DNA from: Malonomonas sp036526255
Lineage (GTDB): Bacteria > Desulfobacterota > Desulfuromonadia > Desulfuromonadales > Geopsychrobacteraceae
Assembly: GCA_036526255.1 (NCBI GenBank)
Contig: DATCYW010000100.1
Span: forward strand, 1-64,000
DNA length: 64,000 nucleotides
Reading direction: 5' to 3'
Under the pieces are notes generated by a model, which worked only from the letters and a program-made list of their open reading frames with translations, ran no database searches and had not been told where the DNA came from. Position numbers and translations under genes: made by a program. This document shows, in pieces, positions 35,515-44,589 of the stretch. The stretch's first letter is position 1. The number at the start of each line of letters is the position of its first letter.

Positions 35515-36276
35515 TTAGTTTTTTTCTACTGCCATCAGTCGCGAAACCCGCTCAAGGTCCTCCGGTGTATCGACCCCGTGGCAGGCGAATTCAGTTTCGG
35601 CGACATGCAGCTTCACACCCTGCTCCAGAGCGCGCAGCTGCTCCAGATTCTCCAGTGATTCAAGCGGTGTTTTCGGCAGATGCGGATATTTCAGCAAAAA
35701 ATCACGCCGGTAAACATAGAGTCCGATGTGGCGATAAAGAGCGACCACCGCCAGCGAGTCGGCCAGTTGCTCCCTGCTGAGGTCGCGCGACCAGGGGATC
35801 GGCGCCCGCGAGAAATAGAGCGCCAGCCCCTGCGCATCCTTGACCACCTTGACCACATTCGGATTGTAAAAATCATCAATCGCGTCAATCCGGCCGGCCA
35901 GCGTCCCCATCAGGATTGCCGGATTTTCCAGCAGCGGCGCTACGGCCTGATCGACCATCCGCGGATTGATCAGCGGCTCGTCCCCCTGCACATTGACGAT
36001 CAACTCGGCGCTCAGCTGCTGCGCGACCTCGGCCAGCCGGTCAGTGCCGGTCGGATGGTCGGCGCGGGTCATGATCACCTCACCACCAAACGCCCTGACC
36101 GCCTGCTCAATACGCACATCGTCGGTTGCGACAACCACCCGATCAACCGTTTTGGCCTGCGCGACCCGTTGACAGACATGCTGGATCATCGGCAGACCAT
36201 GAATCAGGGCCAGCGGCTTGCCGGGGAAGCGGGTCGAAGCGTAACGGGCGGGAATAATGGCGGTCGCTTTGTTCAT
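35515..36276 (-). CDS. kdsB: CMP-Kdo synthetase (3-deoxy-manno-octulosonate cytidylyltransferase)
   Basis: KdsB couples Kdo to CMP using CTP. The 253-residue protein starts MNKATAIIPARYASTRFPGKPL, the nucleotide-binding signature, and has VVATDDVRI, MTRADHPTGTDRLAEV and VNVQGDEPLI. I chose ATG at 36276; a frame from 36396 adds 40 unrelated residues. It is the first gene of the Kdo/LPS chain. Confidence 0.95.
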   Translation of the reverse strand: MNKATAIIPARYASTRFPGKPLALIHGLPMIQHVCQRVAQAKTVDRVVVATDDVRIEQAVRAFGGEVIMTRADHPTGTDRLAEVAQQLSAELIVNVQGDEPLINPRMVDQAVAPLLENPAILMGTLAGRIDAIDDFYNPNVVKVVKDAQGLALYFSRAPIPWSRDLSREQLADSLAVVALYRHIGLYVYRRDFLLKYPHLPKTPLESLENLEQLRALEQGVKLHVAETEFACHGVDTPEDLERVSRLMAVEKN

Positions 36277-36353
36277 TCGGCATCCTCTACGAACTGATGG
36301 GCTGTCTGTAAACGGCAGATACTGGCGCGAAACCCCGATGCTGTCAACGACAA

Positions 36354-38129
36354 TCAAACCTCCTTGGGCACATAAAGGCGGGCGATCCGCTTGCACAACG
36401 AGTAGATCCGCTTCAATTTATCGGTTAACTCGAATTCGACCTGCAACGTTTCAAGACGCTCGGCACCACTGATCGCCAGACTTTCAGACTTACGCCGGAA
36501 AGCCGCTTCTTCACCCTGATTGATCGCCGTGCGCAACGCCAGCACCTCGTGAGCCGCGCGCTGGTCATTATTGACAATAGCTCGAACGGCAGATTCCAGC
36601 GCCTGATACACTTCCTCATGCAACGTCTGCAGAATCAGCAGCGTGGTGGCGCTGGGTCGCAGATCCTTGGAAATCATCCGCAATCCGAGCGCGCTCAAAT
36701 CTGTTTCCAGCACATCGCCGATCCCCTCCAGCGTATCCGCCGCCTGGCTGAGCTGAAAATATTCCTGCGCCTCGGCGTTTGTCAGCTGTCGCTTGCCCAG
36801 TCGACTCAAATAAGCAACGATAGCGGCATGCAGGATGTCGGACGCATCATCAGCTTTTTCGATTTCACGGAACAACGCCGGATCGCGACTCTCCAGCGCC
36901 TGTCGCGACATCAGCATCATAAACTGCACCTGTTCGCCAAGGTGCCCCAACTCCAGCCGCACCAGGCCGAGGGCCGCCGAGGGGGTATCGAGTAATTGTT
37001 CTTCGAGATATTTCGGCACGACAATCGGCTGCACCGCCGCCGGTTCCTTTTCGGCAACCAGCCAGGTCACCAGTTTGGCCAGCTGCGGCGTGAAGCCGAT
37101 GAACAGCAAGGTGTTGGCCACCTTGAATAGGGTGTTGGCATTGGCAATCTGCCGCGGCGTCTCCGCTGCCAGCCGCGCGACCCCGGTCAGCTCGCCCTGC
37201 AGCGGTGAAACCCACAACGCCAGCTGTCCGAGTTGATCGACAAAACCGACCCAGATCAGCACCCCGACGACGTTGAAGATCACATGAAACACCGCCGCCC
37301 GGATCGCCACCCGCGGCTTGCCCAGCGAAGCGAGCAGTGCAGTCACACAGGTGCCGACATCCGCCCCCAGCGCCAGCGCGATCCCTGCGGGCAATGAAAC
37401 AAACCCCTGGCTGGCCATGACGATGACGATTCCGATCGAAGCAGATGACGACTGAATCAGCGCGGTGAACAGCGCGCCGACAACGATCCCGAGCAGCGGG
37501 TTCTCCATCTGCTGCATCAGCTCGAGAAACGGCTGATAGCCCCGCAGCGGGTACATCGCTTCGCTCATCACGTTCATGCCGAAAAACACCAGGCCCAGTC
37601 CGAGCAGAATGCCGCCGTACTGTTTCAGCTTCTCCTGCCTGGCAATAAAAACCGTAGCAAAACCAACGGCAATAAAAGCCAGCGCCAATTCGGTCACTTT
37701 GAAGGCAACAATCTGGCCGGTGATGGTGGTGCCGATATTGGCCCCCATAATCACGCCGATCGACTGACCAAGGGTCATCAGTCCGGCACTGACAAAACCG
37801 ACCACCAGCACTGTGGTCACCGACGAGGACTGAATCACCGCCGTAACCAGAGCGCCGACGCCGACGCCGCTGAAGCGGTTGGAGGTCAGCTTGCCGAGAA
37901 TGCTCTGCATCCGCACCCCGGCGGCGGCTTTCAGGCCATCAGACATCTGCTCCATCCCGAGCAGAAACAGCGCCAGGCCACCGAACATCCCCATCGACAT
38001 TCCGGCCCAGGCCAGATCAACTGTCGCTGACTCAGCGGCAGCTGCCGCAAAAGGGAACAGTGCGAGCAGCAGCATCAACAGACCTGCTGACCAGCGCATT
38101 TTCAGCGTCATATTTAAAGTATTAAGCAT
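36354..38129 (-). CDS. Na/Pi cotransporter family protein with PhoU-like tail
   Basis: The 591-residue protein has about eight hydrophobic segments in the first 350 residues, with the paired QSSS repeats typical of NptA/SLC34-type transporters (TAVIQSSSVTTVLVVGFV and TALIQSSSASIGIVIVMA). A cytoplasmic helical PhoU-like region (about 390-585) follows. It probably imports phosphate with sodium. GGGAGATC lies 8 bases before the ATG. It stands alone between kdsB and lnt. Confidence 0.9.
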   Translation of the reverse strand: MLNTLNMTLKMRWSAGLLMLLLALFPFAAAAAESATVDLAWAGMSMGMFGGLALFLLGMEQMSDGLKAAAGVRMQSILGKLTSNRFSGVGVGALVTAVIQSSSVTTVLVVGFVSAGLMTLGQSIGVIMGANIGTTITGQIVAFKVTELALAFIAVGFATVFIARQEKLKQYGGILLGLGLVFFGMNVMSEAMYPLRGYQPFLELMQQMENPLLGIVVGALFTALIQSSSASIGIVIVMASQGFVSLPAGIALALGADVGTCVTALLASLGKPRVAIRAAVFHVIFNVVGVLIWVGFVDQLGQLALWVSPLQGELTGVARLAAETPRQIANANTLFKVANTLLFIGFTPQLAKLVTWLVAEKEPAAVQPIVVPKYLEEQLLDTPSAALGLVRLELGHLGEQVQFMMLMSRQALESRDPALFREIEKADDASDILHAAIVAYLSRLGKRQLTNAEAQEYFQLSQAADTLEGIGDVLETDLSALGLRMISKDLRPSATTLLILQTLHEEVYQALESAVRAIVNNDQRAAHEVLALRTAINQGEEAAFRRKSESLAISGAERLETLQVEFELTDKLKRIYSLCKRIARLYVPKEV

Positions 38130-38243
38130 CGGGGGATCTCCCTTAGAACAAAAGCAGAGAGAAACTATAGCCTGACTGGCAGGAAAAGCTAAGACAAAAC
38201 CAATGTAACCAGAGGGATAAACCGGGGAGAAATACCTGCAGCC

Positions 38244-39761
38244 TCAGAGCTGACGCTTATGAACCACGACCGCTGCCAGCGTCGCGCCCGCGCTGAGCAG
38301 CAGGCACAGGTAAGCCAACAGGTCACCGAAGCGGGTGTAAAGGGTCGCTTCACTGCCCAAACCGACGGTTCCGGAAAGGCTGGCCGTCGCAAACAGCGGG
38401 CTGGATGCGACGACCTGGCCGGACGGAGCGATCAGCGCCGAAATTCCGGTATTGGCTACTCTGGCCAGCCAGATGCGGTTTTCAATCGCCCGGAAGCGGG
38501 TCATCGCCAGATGTTGATAGGGTGCCGAAGATTGACCGAACCAGGCATCGTTGGTCAGGTTGACCAGCAGGTCACTCCCCTGCCGGACATAGTCACGCGC
38601 CAGCTCGGGAAAAATCGCTTCGTAACAGATTAAAACGCCCAGACGGTGTCCGTTAAGTGGCAGCGGGTTGACAGTGCCGGGGGAGAAATCGCCAACTCCG
38701 GCCACCAGCTTATTAACAAAAGTCAGCAGACTGCCAAGCGGCACGTATTCACCGAACGGCACCAGATGAATTTTATCCGAACGCCCCAGCTCTGCTCCTT
38801 GCGGCGAGAACAGAAAGGCGCTGTTGAAATTAAGATAACTGTGCTCCGCAATCTGCTGATACGCCGGACTGCCGACCAGCAGATAACTGCCGAGCTGTTC
38901 GGGCAGCTGCCGTACCTGGGCAGAATAACTGGACGCATCCTGCAGATAAAAAGGGGTGGCAGCCTCCGGCCAGATGATCAGTTCAGGCGACACAGCGCCC
39001 GGCTGACTGGAGAGCTGCAGATACTTGTCGACGGTTGCCTGACGATGTTCAGGATTCCACTTGATCGCTTGGTCGACGTTCCCCTGCACCAGCGCAACCC
39101 GCAGTTGTGCCTCGCGTTGATCCAGCGGCTGCATTTCACGAAAGTAGCCGTAACCGAGATGGCTGACCGACACCAGCAGCACCGCCAAAGCTCCCAGCCA
39201 GGCCTGCTTGCGCCCCGCCTCACGCAGGACCCAGGCGAGCGCGCCGTTCACCGCCACCAGCAGCAGACTGACGCCATAAACACCGGTCACATCGGCGCTC
39301 TGTATCGCCAGTGAAAAGTTCTGCTGCGAATAGCCGAGTAGCGCCCAGGGGAAGCCGGTCAATAAAACACCGCGCAGGTATTCCACGGAAACCCAGAGGA
39401 CCGGCAGACTTAACAGGGCAGGAATTTTCAGCAGGGCTTCCAGCCGGCAGGCGCCCCAGGTGACGACGGCAAAAAATCCGGCCAGATAGAGCAGCAACAT
39501 CAGATAGGCCAGCAGGGAGAAGAGCGGGCTGAGGCCGCCGTAGGTGGTCATGACGATGTTCAGCCAGTAAAGCACCACGGCGAAAAACACCAGTCCAGCG
39601 GTAAAGCCACTGGCAAAGGGGCGACGGCGCATCACCATGAACAGCGGTGCCAGGGCAATCCAGGCCAGAGGATAGAAATCGGGGCGGGGAAAAGCCGCCG
39701 ACAGCAATAGACCGGAAGCAGCGGCGATCAGCAGACTGCGATCCAAGCGGGGCATCTGCAT
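38244..39761 (-). CDS. lnt: Apolipoprotein N-acyltransferase
   Basis: Lnt adds the third acyl chain to lipoproteins in the inner membrane. The 505-residue protein has about seven N-terminal membrane segments and a periplasmic nitrilase-like domain with the E-K-C triad: Glu in IIWPEAATPFY, Lys in RSDKIHLVPFGEYVP and Cys in GVLICYEAIFPEL (E267, K335 and C387 in E. coli numbering). One more membrane helix lies near the C-terminus. I take ATG 39761, overlapping the corC stop (TGATG). Confidence 0.95.
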   Translation of the reverse strand: MQMPRLDRSLLIAAASGLLLSAAFPRPDFYPLAWIALAPLFMVMRRRPFASGFTAGLVFFAVVLYWLNIVMTTYGGLSPLFSLLAYLMLLLYLAGFFAVVTWGACRLEALLKIPALLSLPVLWVSVEYLRGVLLTGFPWALLGYSQQNFSLAIQSADVTGVYGVSLLLVAVNGALAWVLREAGRKQAWLGALAVLLVSVSHLGYGYFREMQPLDQREAQLRVALVQGNVDQAIKWNPEHRQATVDKYLQLSSQPGAVSPELIIWPEAATPFYLQDASSYSAQVRQLPEQLGSYLLVGSPAYQQIAEHSYLNFNSAFLFSPQGAELGRSDKIHLVPFGEYVPLGSLLTFVNKLVAGVGDFSPGTVNPLPLNGHRLGVLICYEAIFPELARDYVRQGSDLLVNLTNDAWFGQSSAPYQHLAMTRFRAIENRIWLARVANTGISALIAPSGQVVASSPLFATASLSGTVGLGSEATLYTRFGDLLAYLCLLLSAGATLAAVVVHKRQL

Positions 39762-40618
39762 CAATTATCAGCGGTCTCTTGTGGTGGATCAGGGGGAAAG
39801 ATCAGCAACTGGCGCACCGCGCGCTGATCGCCGACGACCACCAGCATCTGCAGATCACCGACCTTGATCCGCTCGCCGGCAACCGGTACCCGCCCGAGGT
39901 ACTCGACGATATAACCGCCGACCGTATCGAACATTTCACGTTCGACCTTAATCGAGAAATACTCCTCAAACTCCTCGATATTCAACCGGCCATCGACGGT
40001 TACCGAACCATCGGTCTCCGCGACCAGCCAGTCATCCTCCAGGTCGTACTCGTCCTGAATATCGCCGACGATCTCCTCGATCAAATCTTCGATGGTCACC
40101 AGCCCCGAGGTCCCGCCGTATTCATCGATAATGATGGCGATATGCACCCGGCTCTGACGGAACTCCTGCAGCAGCGCGCTGACCAGCTTCGATTCGGGGA
40201 CCAGATAGGGGGGGCGCAGCACGTCGTCAAGCGGGATTTTGTCGATCGGCTTGCCCCAGAAGCGCAGCAGGTCTTTGGCGTAGACCATGCCGATGATATT
40301 GTCGTTATTCTCTTTGTAAACCGGGATCCGGGAGTGCCCGGACTTGATGATGGTCGCCAAAATCTCGCTCATCGGCGCGGCGGCGTTGGCACAGACCATA
40401 TTGGTGCGCGGCACCATGATTTCACGGACGATGGTTTCATCCAGCTCCAGAATCGACTGCAGCATGTCCCCCTCGTCCCCATCGATAATCCCGCGCTGCT
40501 CCGAGGCATCGATCAGGTCGTGCAGTTCCTCTTCGCTGCTGGCGGTCGGCCGACTGCGTGACAGCTGCAACATGCGTCTCAACCAGCTGCTATCGGTCTT
40601 TTTTTTCTCGGTGTACAC
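39761..40618 (-). CDS. corC: CBS-domain protein of the CorC/HlyC family
   Basis: The 285-residue cytoplasmic protein has two CBS domains (about 65-190: REIMVPRTNMVCAN, GHSRIPVYKENNDNIIGMVY) and a C-terminal CorC_HlyC domain (about 205-280). It lacks the DUF21 membrane domain of longer relatives. E. coli CorC is linked to Mg/Co efflux; the exact role is not certain. The start is GTG with GAGGGG upstream, overlapping the ybeY stop. Position between ybeY and lnt matches E. coli ybeX. Confidence 0.9.
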   Translation of the reverse strand: MYTEKKKTDSSWLRRMLQLSRSRPTASSEEELHDLIDASEQRGIIDGDEGDMLQSILELDETIVREIMVPRTNMVCANAAAPMSEILATIIKSGHSRIPVYKENNDNIIGMVYAKDLLRFWGKPIDKIPLDDVLRPPYLVPESKLVSALLQEFRQSRVHIAIIIDEYGGTSGLVTIEDLIEEIVGDIQDEYDLEDDWLVAETDGSVTVDGRLNIEEFEEYFSIKVEREMFDTVGGYIVEYLGRVPVAGERIKVGDLQMLVVVGDQRAVRQLLIFPPDPPQETADN

Positions 40619-41100
40619 TAGCGCCCCTCTGTGACAACGTAACCGCTGTCACTCAAAAACTCCTGTTTCAACAGGGTGAATATTTCCTGCTCGCGCGCTT
40701 CCATCTCTTGCGCTTGCGCTTCCGTGCCCCGCTCATGATCATAGCCGAGCAGATGCAGAATACCGTGCAGCAGCAGAAACACCAGCTCATGCTCAAAGGG
40801 GATATCCGCCTCGGCGGCATCCTCGGCGGCACGCTGCGCCGAAATCACCACATCACCAAGCAGCAACGGCGTCAGACCGCCCCCTTCCCCTTCCTGCATG
40901 GCGAAAGAGATGACATTGGTCGGTCGGTCGCGCTGCAGATAATCGCGATTGATCTCCTGAATCCCTGCATTGTCGAGGATCAGGATCGACAGTTCCGCCT
41001 CAGGATATCCCGAGACGCTTAAGATCTTCTGCGCTATCTTCCGCAGCGGACGCTTCAGAATCTTTTGCTGGCGCTGCTGGGTTTCTATCTGAATTCTCAC
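40618..41100 (-). CDS. ybeY: Endoribonuclease YbeY
   Basis: YbeY is a zinc-dependent endoribonuclease in 16S rRNA 3' maturation and ribosome quality control. The signature HGILHLLGYDHE (H-x3-H-x5-H) is complete, with RDRPTNVISFAM before it. The 160-residue product starts MRIQIETQQRQQKI as in relatives, which means its first 101 bases overlap the 3' end of pgpH in another frame. It also overlaps the corC start. Cytoplasmic. Confidence 0.94.
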   Translation of the reverse strand: MRIQIETQQRQQKILKRPLRKIAQKILSVSGYPEAELSILILDNAGIQEINRDYLQRDRPTNVISFAMQEGEGGGLTPLLLGDVVISAQRAAEDAAEADIPFEHELVFLLLHGILHLLGYDHERGTEAQAQEMEAREQEIFTLLKQEFLSDSGYVVTEGR

Positions 41101-43402
41101 TTATTTCCTTTGCTTTTGCCGGCGCGCTGTCCTTCTCTACCTTTTCTCGAACGATATGAACAGGTTCGGGATAATCAACGCGATGATGAAAAGATCCAGC
41201 CAGGATCCGGTTAAAACTTTTCGCGATCAGATGCAGGTCCTTCAGGGTCAAATCACACTCATCCAGCTGACCATCGATGAAAACATTGTTGATCAGCTTC
41301 TGCACCATCCCCTGAATCCGCGCCGGGGTCGGATCGGTCAGGGTTCTGCTGGCCGCCTCAATGGCGTCGGCCAGCATGATCAGGGCGGCCTCTCGGGTCT
41401 GCGGCTTCGGCCCATGATAACGATAATCCCGCTCATGCGGCTGCGGCATATCCGGCCCGGTATTGCTTTTGGCCCGGTCGTAGAAAAACTTGATCAGCGC
41501 GGTGCCATGATGCTGCTGGATGATGTCGATCAGTTCTGCGCCCAGTTTATGCTCACGCGCCAGTTCGACGCCGTCCTTGATGTGCGAGGTCAGAATCAGG
41601 GCGCTCATCGATGGCGCCAGCTTGTCGTGCTTATTACGCTGACCGCCGGAATTTTCGATGAAATAGAGTGGCTTTTTGATCTTGCCGATATCGTGATAGT
41701 AGGCAGCGACCCGCGCCAGCAGGGGGTTGGCGTTGATCGATTCGGCGGCCGATTCGACCAGATTGCCGACCAGAATCGAGTGATGATAAGTACCGGGTGC
41801 TTCGACCATCAGCTGGCGCAGAATCGGTGAATTCATATTCGCCAGTTCCAGCAGCTTGATGTCGGTGGTGTACTTGAAGACCCCCTCAATCAGCGGGATG
41901 ATACCATTGACGAACACGGCGCTGAAAAAACCGCCACAGAGCCCGAAGCAGATTTTCCAGGCCAGTTGCAGCTCGAAAGAACGTCCGGCCATGAAGTGGA
42001 TACCGATCAACAGCGCGGCGTTGACCAGGCCAACCCACATCCCGGCCCGGTAAAGCCTGGAACGTTCCTGGCAAAAACGCACCCCATGCGCCCCGACCAG
42101 GCTGCTGAGCAGGGCGTACATCGCCATAAACAGGCTGTTGCCGAACAATACCCCGACCAGAATCGCGCAGCAGGCAGAAAACAGCAGTGCCGTTTCCGAA
42201 TTCAACACGATCCGCACCAGCATCGCCCCGAGGGCAAACGGGATCGCGTAGAAATAGGTCGAAGAGTCGATATAGCTGAAGGTATTACCCAGCCCGGTCG
42301 CAATAAAGATCGACAACTTGATCAGGACAAACAGAATCAGAAAGGTCGTGGCAAGAAACAGCAGGTCGCGTGAATCGGGGCGGAACTTGCGGATATTCAC
42401 CTTCGCATAAAAGTAGCAGATGTAGATCAGCAGGGCGGTGCAGGTCAGCAGCCCCAGCGCCGTCGCCAGGCTGCGGTTATCACGCCCGGACTGGCGGATG
42501 CTGCGCAGCTTGAGGATCTGGTCCGCGCTGAGTCGCTCCCCTTCGCGGACGATCATTTCGCCCTTTTTAATCTGAAACAACACCGGCTTGACCTCATCAT
42601 GCGCCCGCTGTCGCTGCTTCTCGGTCAGTTCCTGATTAAACGCCAGACTGGGGCGCAGCTGCTGCTGCACCAGCTTCAATAGAGCCAGATGCTGTTCCGC
42701 GGAGAGTCCCGGGATATGACGCAGCAACGCCTTCGCCTGCTCAAGTGCTTCGCTCAAACTCAGGGTCTTTTCCAGAACCCCCGTCGGTAAGTCCTCGCCG
42801 CTGGCCTGGTCGCGTAGCTGGATGGCCTTTTCGCGATCCGCATTGTAAGCCTGCAGATTAGCGACGATCGGCCGATCAAAAACCTGGGTCAGCGCCGCGC
42901 CGGTCAATTCGGGAATCTGCTGATCAAGCGGCAGATTGATCAAGGCTTTGTACTCGGCCAACGTCAGCGGCACCCCGAGGTCAGCTTCGAGCTGTTGCAG
43001 AAACTCTTCCTGATTGGGAGCTATGGCGGCGTTCTGCTGATCGAGCAACTGCTTCAAGCCACGGCGAATCCGCGCGACCGCCTGAGTGCCAGCGGTCGAC
43101 TGATAATCATAGATCGGCGGCACTGACGCCCAGGCTTCGTCCCGCTTGGACTGGCTCAGCGGAACATCCTCCACCAGCAGGTCGCGCGGCGACTTGATAT
43201 CCCGCGAAGCGATGTCGCCAGGGGACTTGTAGTCAGGGATAAGTCCGCCCTTAGGGACAATAATCAATGTCAGCAGCAGCGCCACGGCAAACAGCAACCA
43301 GCCGCCCAGTTGGGGCTTGCGCCGATTGCGCAGCCCCTGAACACCGTCGGCAAAAAACGCAGTCCGACCGGCGTTGGCTTTTTTTCGTTCATCTTTGGTC
43401 AT
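41000..43402 (-). CDS. pgpH: PgpH/7TM-HD family HDIG phosphodiesterase
   Basis: An 800-residue membrane protein: one N-terminal helix (about 34-52), an extracytoplasmic 7TMR-HD domain (about 60-300), about seven helices (about 315-480) and a cytoplasmic HD domain with HHSILVGNLVE, YYHDIGKIKKPLYF and DAIEAASRTL. Firmicute members hydrolyse cyclic-di-AMP; the substrate here is not proven. The last ~50 residues are low-complexity, Ala/Glu/Ser-rich, and lie over the start of ybeY. GAGGTG precedes the ATG. The phoH-pgpH-ybeY order is conserved. Confidence 0.92.
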   Translation of the reverse strand: MTKDERKKANAGRTAFFADGVQGLRNRRKPQLGGWLLFAVALLLTLIIVPKGGLIPDYKSPGDIASRDIKSPRDLLVEDVPLSQSKRDEAWASVPPIYDYQSTAGTQAVARIRRGLKQLLDQQNAAIAPNQEEFLQQLEADLGVPLTLAEYKALINLPLDQQIPELTGAALTQVFDRPIVANLQAYNADREKAIQLRDQASGEDLPTGVLEKTLSLSEALEQAKALLRHIPGLSAEQHLALLKLVQQQLRPSLAFNQELTEKQRQRAHDEVKPVLFQIKKGEMIVREGERLSADQILKLRSIRQSGRDNRSLATALGLLTCTALLIYICYFYAKVNIRKFRPDSRDLLFLATTFLILFVLIKLSIFIATGLGNTFSYIDSSTYFYAIPFALGAMLVRIVLNSETALLFSACCAILVGVLFGNSLFMAMYALLSSLVGAHGVRFCQERSRLYRAGMWVGLVNAALLIGIHFMAGRSFELQLAWKICFGLCGGFFSAVFVNGIIPLIEGVFKYTTDIKLLELANMNSPILRQLMVEAPGTYHHSILVGNLVESAAESINANPLLARVAAYYHDIGKIKKPLYFIENSGGQRNKHDKLAPSMSALILTSHIKDGVELAREHKLGAELIDIIQQHHGTALIKFFYDRAKSNTGPDMPQPHERDYRYHGPKPQTREAALIMLADAIEAASRTLTDPTPARIQGMVQKLINNVFIDGQLDECDLTLKDLHLIAKSFNRILAGSFHHRVDYPEPVHIVREKVEKDSAPAKAKEISENSDRNPAAPAKDSEASAAEDSAEDLKRLGIS

Positions 43403-43419
43403 AACACCTCAAAAGATCA

Positions 43420-44403
<984 letters not shown>

Positions 44404-44537
44404 GGCGTATACTTGACCTGTATTTTACGTATTTTCACGGCCAGAAACTAACACCAAAGGCTTTCGATTGCAAGATATTGCCGTTGACCACAAACGACCC
44501 AAGACGCCACTAACGGTACCATCCAGCGAGAGATACC

Positions 44538-44546
44538 TGCTATAAT
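44538..44546 (+). promoter_or_regulatory. Extended -10 promoter for the HEAT/HD-GYP pair
   Basis: TGCTATAAT (44538-44546) is an extended -10 element with a perfect TATAAT; no good -35 lies 16-18 bases upstream. A start near 44553 leaves about 37 bases of leader. Confidence 0.55.
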
Positions 44547-44589
44547 GAAAGGTAGTTTCAAATGACTAAGTGATTGATTAGAGGACGTA

